Origin: Desmonostoc muscorum LEGE 12446
GTDB taxonomy: Bacteria; Cyanobacteriota; Cyanobacteriia; Cyanobacteriales; Nostocaceae
Assembly: GCF_015207005.2 (NCBI RefSeq)
Contig: NZ_JADEXS020000002.1
Coordinates: 248,001-312,000, forward strand
DNA: 64,000 bases
Direction: 5' to 3'
Below the pieces are notes generated by a model. That model was not told the origin of the DNA. It was given only the letters and a program-made list of their open reading frames with translations, and did not search any database. Shown here piece after piece: positions 62,097 through 64,000 of this stretch. Within the stretch, counting starts at the first letter, position 1. The number at the start of each line of letters is the position of its first letter. Position numbers and translations under genes: made by a program.

Positions 62097-62522
62097 ACAA
62101 GCTGCTGTCACACCAGCAAACAGAATGTTTTGGGCAATGAACAACACAAGCGTTATGAAAAATATACCAATTGGTTGCTGTACCATTTGCGTCACTTCTT
62201 GTCCATCTCCTAATGCGTTCGCAACTTTTACACCAGACGAAACAAAGTAAACGAATAACATCACCGTTATGGCAGCGTTGATTACTCCCGGTAATGCGTT
62301 AATAGCAGCATTCCCCTGGGCTGACGCCCCCCCAAACATACATGTCAATGCTATTTGGGCTGGGTCGAACAAACCAAATGCTAGAGAGGGCATTGTTTGA
62401 CTAACAACAATTAAAGTTGTACCAACCGCATAAATCTGATGCTGATATTTACGCCCCCATAAGCCTAAAGTTTTCGCCCAATTTTTGGCAAGTGTTTTTC
62501 GTACATTCGGATTAGATGCCAA
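62094..62522 (-). CDS. VirB2/TraA-like pilin
   Basis: 142 residues. A long basic leader (SNPNVRKTLAKNWAKTLGLWG) precedes a hydrophobic stretch and a processing-like site (LIVVSQTMPSLAFG). Two membrane helices follow in the mature part (INAAITVMLFVYFVSSGVKVA and IGIFFITLVLFIAQNILFAGV), separated by a short charged loop (GDGQEVTQM). This is the VirB2/TraA pattern, and the gene is first in the transfer operon. One Cys lies in the mature domain and another is the C-terminal residue. Confidence 0.75.
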   Translation of the reverse strand: MASNPNVRKTLAKNWAKTLGLWGRKYQHQIYAVGTTLIVVSQTMPSLAFGLFDPAQIALTCMFGGASAQGNAAINALPGVINAAITVMLFVYFVSSGVKVANALGDGQEVTQMVQQPIGIFFITLVLFIAQNILFAGVTAAC

Positions 62523-62599
62523 GACAATTGCTCCTTAATTCATGTTTATTCGACAATTAAAAAAATCAACTTTTCCACGAAGTCGAAAATAACAAAAAA

Positions 62600-62703
62600 C
62601 CTACTTCCGACCTCCGACTTCCTACTTCCTACTTCCTACTTGCGACTTCCGACTTGCGACTTGCGACTTCCGACTTCCGACTTGCGACTTCCTACTTCCT
62701 ACT
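62600..62703. repeat. heptamer array (CTTCCGA, CTTGCGA, CTTCCTA)
   Basis: About 14 seven-base units of three interleaved types between the gene at 62699 and the pilin start. The last bases overlap the stop region of the gene at 62699. The mixture of unit types suggests repeated expansion and exchange. Confidence 0.85.
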
Positions 62704-62989
62704 TCTTTAATTCTCTTTGTTGAAATTCACTCTCTATATCAGCTAAAGTATGTTCCCTAGCTAGGGAGCGAATTTCTTGAAGTACTTTTATATGACACTC
62801 GTATAGCTTTGCATACCCATTTAGCCCACCCGTTTTTTGATTAGTGAACTTCTTGAACTCTGGTAAATACTTCCGAGCTATATTCAAATATGCTTGTAGT
62901 TGTCTTGCGGAAACCTTGGGACTCAGCATTGCCGCAACTTCTGGCCTTGTTAGTTCTTCATCTTCACAGTCAACCCCCCCTATCTCCAT
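62699..62989 (-). CDS. small DNA-binding protein, MerR/excisionase-like
   Basis: 96 residues from ATG 62989. An acidic start is followed by a helix-turn-helix-like segment (LTRPEVAAMLSPKVSARQLQAYLN), a basic stretch (ARKYLPEFKKFTNQKTGGLNG) and a long helix (HIKVLQEIRSLAREHTLADIESEFQQ). The two-dyad sequence at 62997-63015 ends eight bases before the ATG, a position suited to autorepression. As the same site lies at 41508-41526, it may also act there. It is first in the direction of the transfer operon. Confidence 0.65.
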   Translation of the reverse strand: MEIGGVDCEDEELTRPEVAAMLSPKVSARQLQAYLNIARKYLPEFKKFTNQKTGGLNGYAKLYECHIKVLQEIRSLAREHTLADIESEFQQRELKK

Positions 62990-62996
62990 GACTCTG

Positions 62997-63015
62997 AGAA
63001 CTTCTTAGAACTTCT
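62997..63015. promoter_or_regulatory. 19-bp double-dyad operator, second copy
   Basis: AGAACTTCTTAGAACTTCT, two AGAA-C-TTCT dyads ten bases apart, identical to 41508-41526. It lies immediately upstream of the ATG at 62989, overlapping the ribosome-binding area or start region. Confidence 0.7.
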
Positions 63016-63081
63016 AACTACACATAAATTACCCGCTTTTTTCGTGGCACACAAGGGGCATTTGCCACTAATTCAAATTCT

Positions 63082-63291
63082 TTATCGGTAGCAAGCAACT
63101 ATTTTCTTTCCCTGACTTGACCATTTCTCGTCTAGAAGACGGCAAGCTACAAGAACAACATTCTGGGGATTTCGATGTTTTTTTCCATCCCTACACCAGC
63201 ACCGAACGGTGTAATCACTTTCGTATCCCAGAACTAATGCAAGTTGCTGATAGCTCAGTCCCCACTTTTTCTTAAACTCTATTGGGTGCAT
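63082..63291 (-). CDS. small HTH protein
   Basis: 69 residues from ATG 63291 (MHPIEFKKKWGLSYQQLALV); a start at 63324 is possible. The segment YQQLALVLGYESDYTVRCWC resembles a compact HTH in which an Arg/Trp-containing recognition helix is followed by a basic stretch (RDGKKHRNPQNV). Probably a DNA-binding regulator. The family is not recognised. Confidence 0.55.
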   Translation of the reverse strand: MHPIEFKKKWGLSYQQLALVLGYESDYTVRCWCRDGKKHRNPQNVVLVACRLLDEKWSSQGKKIVACYR

Positions 63292-63433
63292 AGTATTTAT
63301 TTCGATACTTGCAAAAAATTTCACTTATTTAATATTTGTACCACAATTAGTTAATTATTCATATTTTATTGGAACATATCAAATATTAAAAAATATTAAT
63401 TTAGCTGATTTTTATCCTCAATCACATTAACTA

Positions 63434-63467
63434 TTGTTCGGAAAACCCTCATTATCTATAATAGATA
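63434..63467 (+). promoter_or_regulatory. promoter with palindromic -10 region
   Basis: -35 TTGTTC at 63434-63439, a 17-base spacer, -10 TATAAT at 63457-63462. The -10 box lies inside the perfect dyad TATCTAT-A-ATAGATA (63453-63467), so a repressor bound there would block the promoter. The gene at 63493 starts 31 bases after the -10. Confidence 0.6.
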
Positions 63468-63492
63468 TACCACTTCATTATTCCTCAAAATC

Positions 63493-63885
63493 ATGTCTCA
63501 GATAGATGCTCATTTTCACCAACTATTTCAACCAAAAACCCCAGTTAATAAACAGGATGAAAGGATGGCGCTATTAGCCAATCGTCTAACTCCCACTGAT
63601 GACCAAATCAAAGACTGGCTGCAATCACCACAAATCAAACAGTGGCTTACCAAACTACTCATGGGAGTTCCCAATAATTTGAAGCTTGAAGCCCTAAACA
63701 CCATAATCAAAAATGTTATACAAAACCCAGACAAAGACTGTCGAGTACAATTCGGTACTTCAACCATTGGGATTGATGTTTTACGGTGGCAGCTTTGGGC
63801 ATCCTATAAATTACCATTAGCCAGTGGTATCAAAGCTCCAGATTGCCCCTACACGTTGAAAAAACATTTGGATACTCCAAACTAA
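63493..63885 (+). CDS. hypothetical protein
   Basis: 130 residues from ATG 63493. Mostly helical (RMALLANRLTPTDDQIKDWL, QIKQWLTKLLMGVPNNLKLE), with a small C-terminal region (CRVQFGTSTIGIDVLRWQLW). No family recognised. It is transcribed away from the HTH gene and the transfer operon from a promoter that appears to be repressible. Confidence 0.65.
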   Translation: MSQIDAHFHQLFQPKTPVNKQDERMALLANRLTPTDDQIKDWLQSPQIKQWLTKLLMGVPNNLKLEALNTIIKNVIQNPDKDCRVQFGTSTIGIDVLRWQLWASYKLPLASGIKAPDCPYTLKKHLDTPN

Positions 63886-64000
63886 CTTACCGGATGATAT
63901 AATCCCGTATTTTCGTTAAATTCCCACCCAATACCGGATCTATCTTTGCCCTTACACCATGCTACAAAAAGCGGTGGGTGCAGATTAATTCGCTCCTTGC

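Noticed and set aside
61868..62140. 90-codon plus-strand frame with repeated RPPTSD units
   Set aside because: It is a translation of the CTTCCGA/CCTCCGA heptamer array and overlaps the pilin-like gene; no protein-like sequence outside the repeats.
1..64000. tRNA or rRNA genes
   Set aside because: No cloverleaf with a TTCGANNC T-loop or ribosomal RNA sequence was noticed on reading; a covariance-model scan would be needed to exclude them fully.

Overview
The window looks like part of a large plasmid from a filamentous heterocyst-type cyanobacterium (Nostocales; host not determined). HIP1 octamers (GCGATCGC) are scattered through it, intergenic DNA carries the heptamer tandem repeats typical of Nostoc-like genomes, and there is a PEP-CTERM protein, a DUF1392 protein and a CyRepA1-type plasmid replication protein. 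Base 1 lies inside an open reading frame, so the window starts mid-gene.

Layout. Bases 1-8705 hold two giant uncharacterised proteins (at least 1444 and 1421 aa). Bases 8.8-17.1 kb are an accessory zone: a decayed IS630 element lying against a truncated ISKra4-type transposase, a few small genes (DCC-family protein, SDR oxidoreductase, SNase-like nuclease), and an orphan CRISPR array whose last repeat is split by a complete group II intron. Bases 17.3-25.1 kb hold a small divergent regulator operon (XRE protein with an iterated operator) facing a long plus-strand run of small plasmid genes, a C5 cytosine methyltransferase with a second conserved-looking protein in another frame, a KilA-N protein and an AlkB-like dioxygenase. 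The run leads through a hairpin-rich leader into the replication gene (25210-28521).

Bases 28.4-32 kb hold a PEP-CTERM protein, a J-domain-like protein and the remains of an SDR gene and of rarA. Bases 31.5-36.9 kb hold one very long minus-strand gene, split by a 155-bp MITE. It has two segments resembling the double-psi beta-barrels of single-chain RNA polymerases (GKG, then DYDGD about 310 residues later). Bases 37.7-41.4 kb hold a ParM-like actin partition operon with two small membrane proteins. A MobF relaxase-helicase (41851-45975) reads away from it and carries at its C-terminus the same DUF3854 module as the N-terminus of the replication protein.

Bases 46-62.5 kb are a minus-strand type IV secretion/conjugation operon in the order pilin, VirB3-like, VirB4, unknown, VirB5-like, VirB6-like, VirB8-like, VirB10, VirB9-like, unknown, VirD4, with many ATGA or GTGA overlaps. 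A 1609-bp IS with a 6-bp target duplication interrupts virB4, so transfer is probably broken in this copy. The last 1.5 kb holds small DNA-binding proteins. A 19-bp operator-like sequence before one of them recurs in the intergenic region between the partition operon and the relaxase, suggesting shared control of segregation and transfer.
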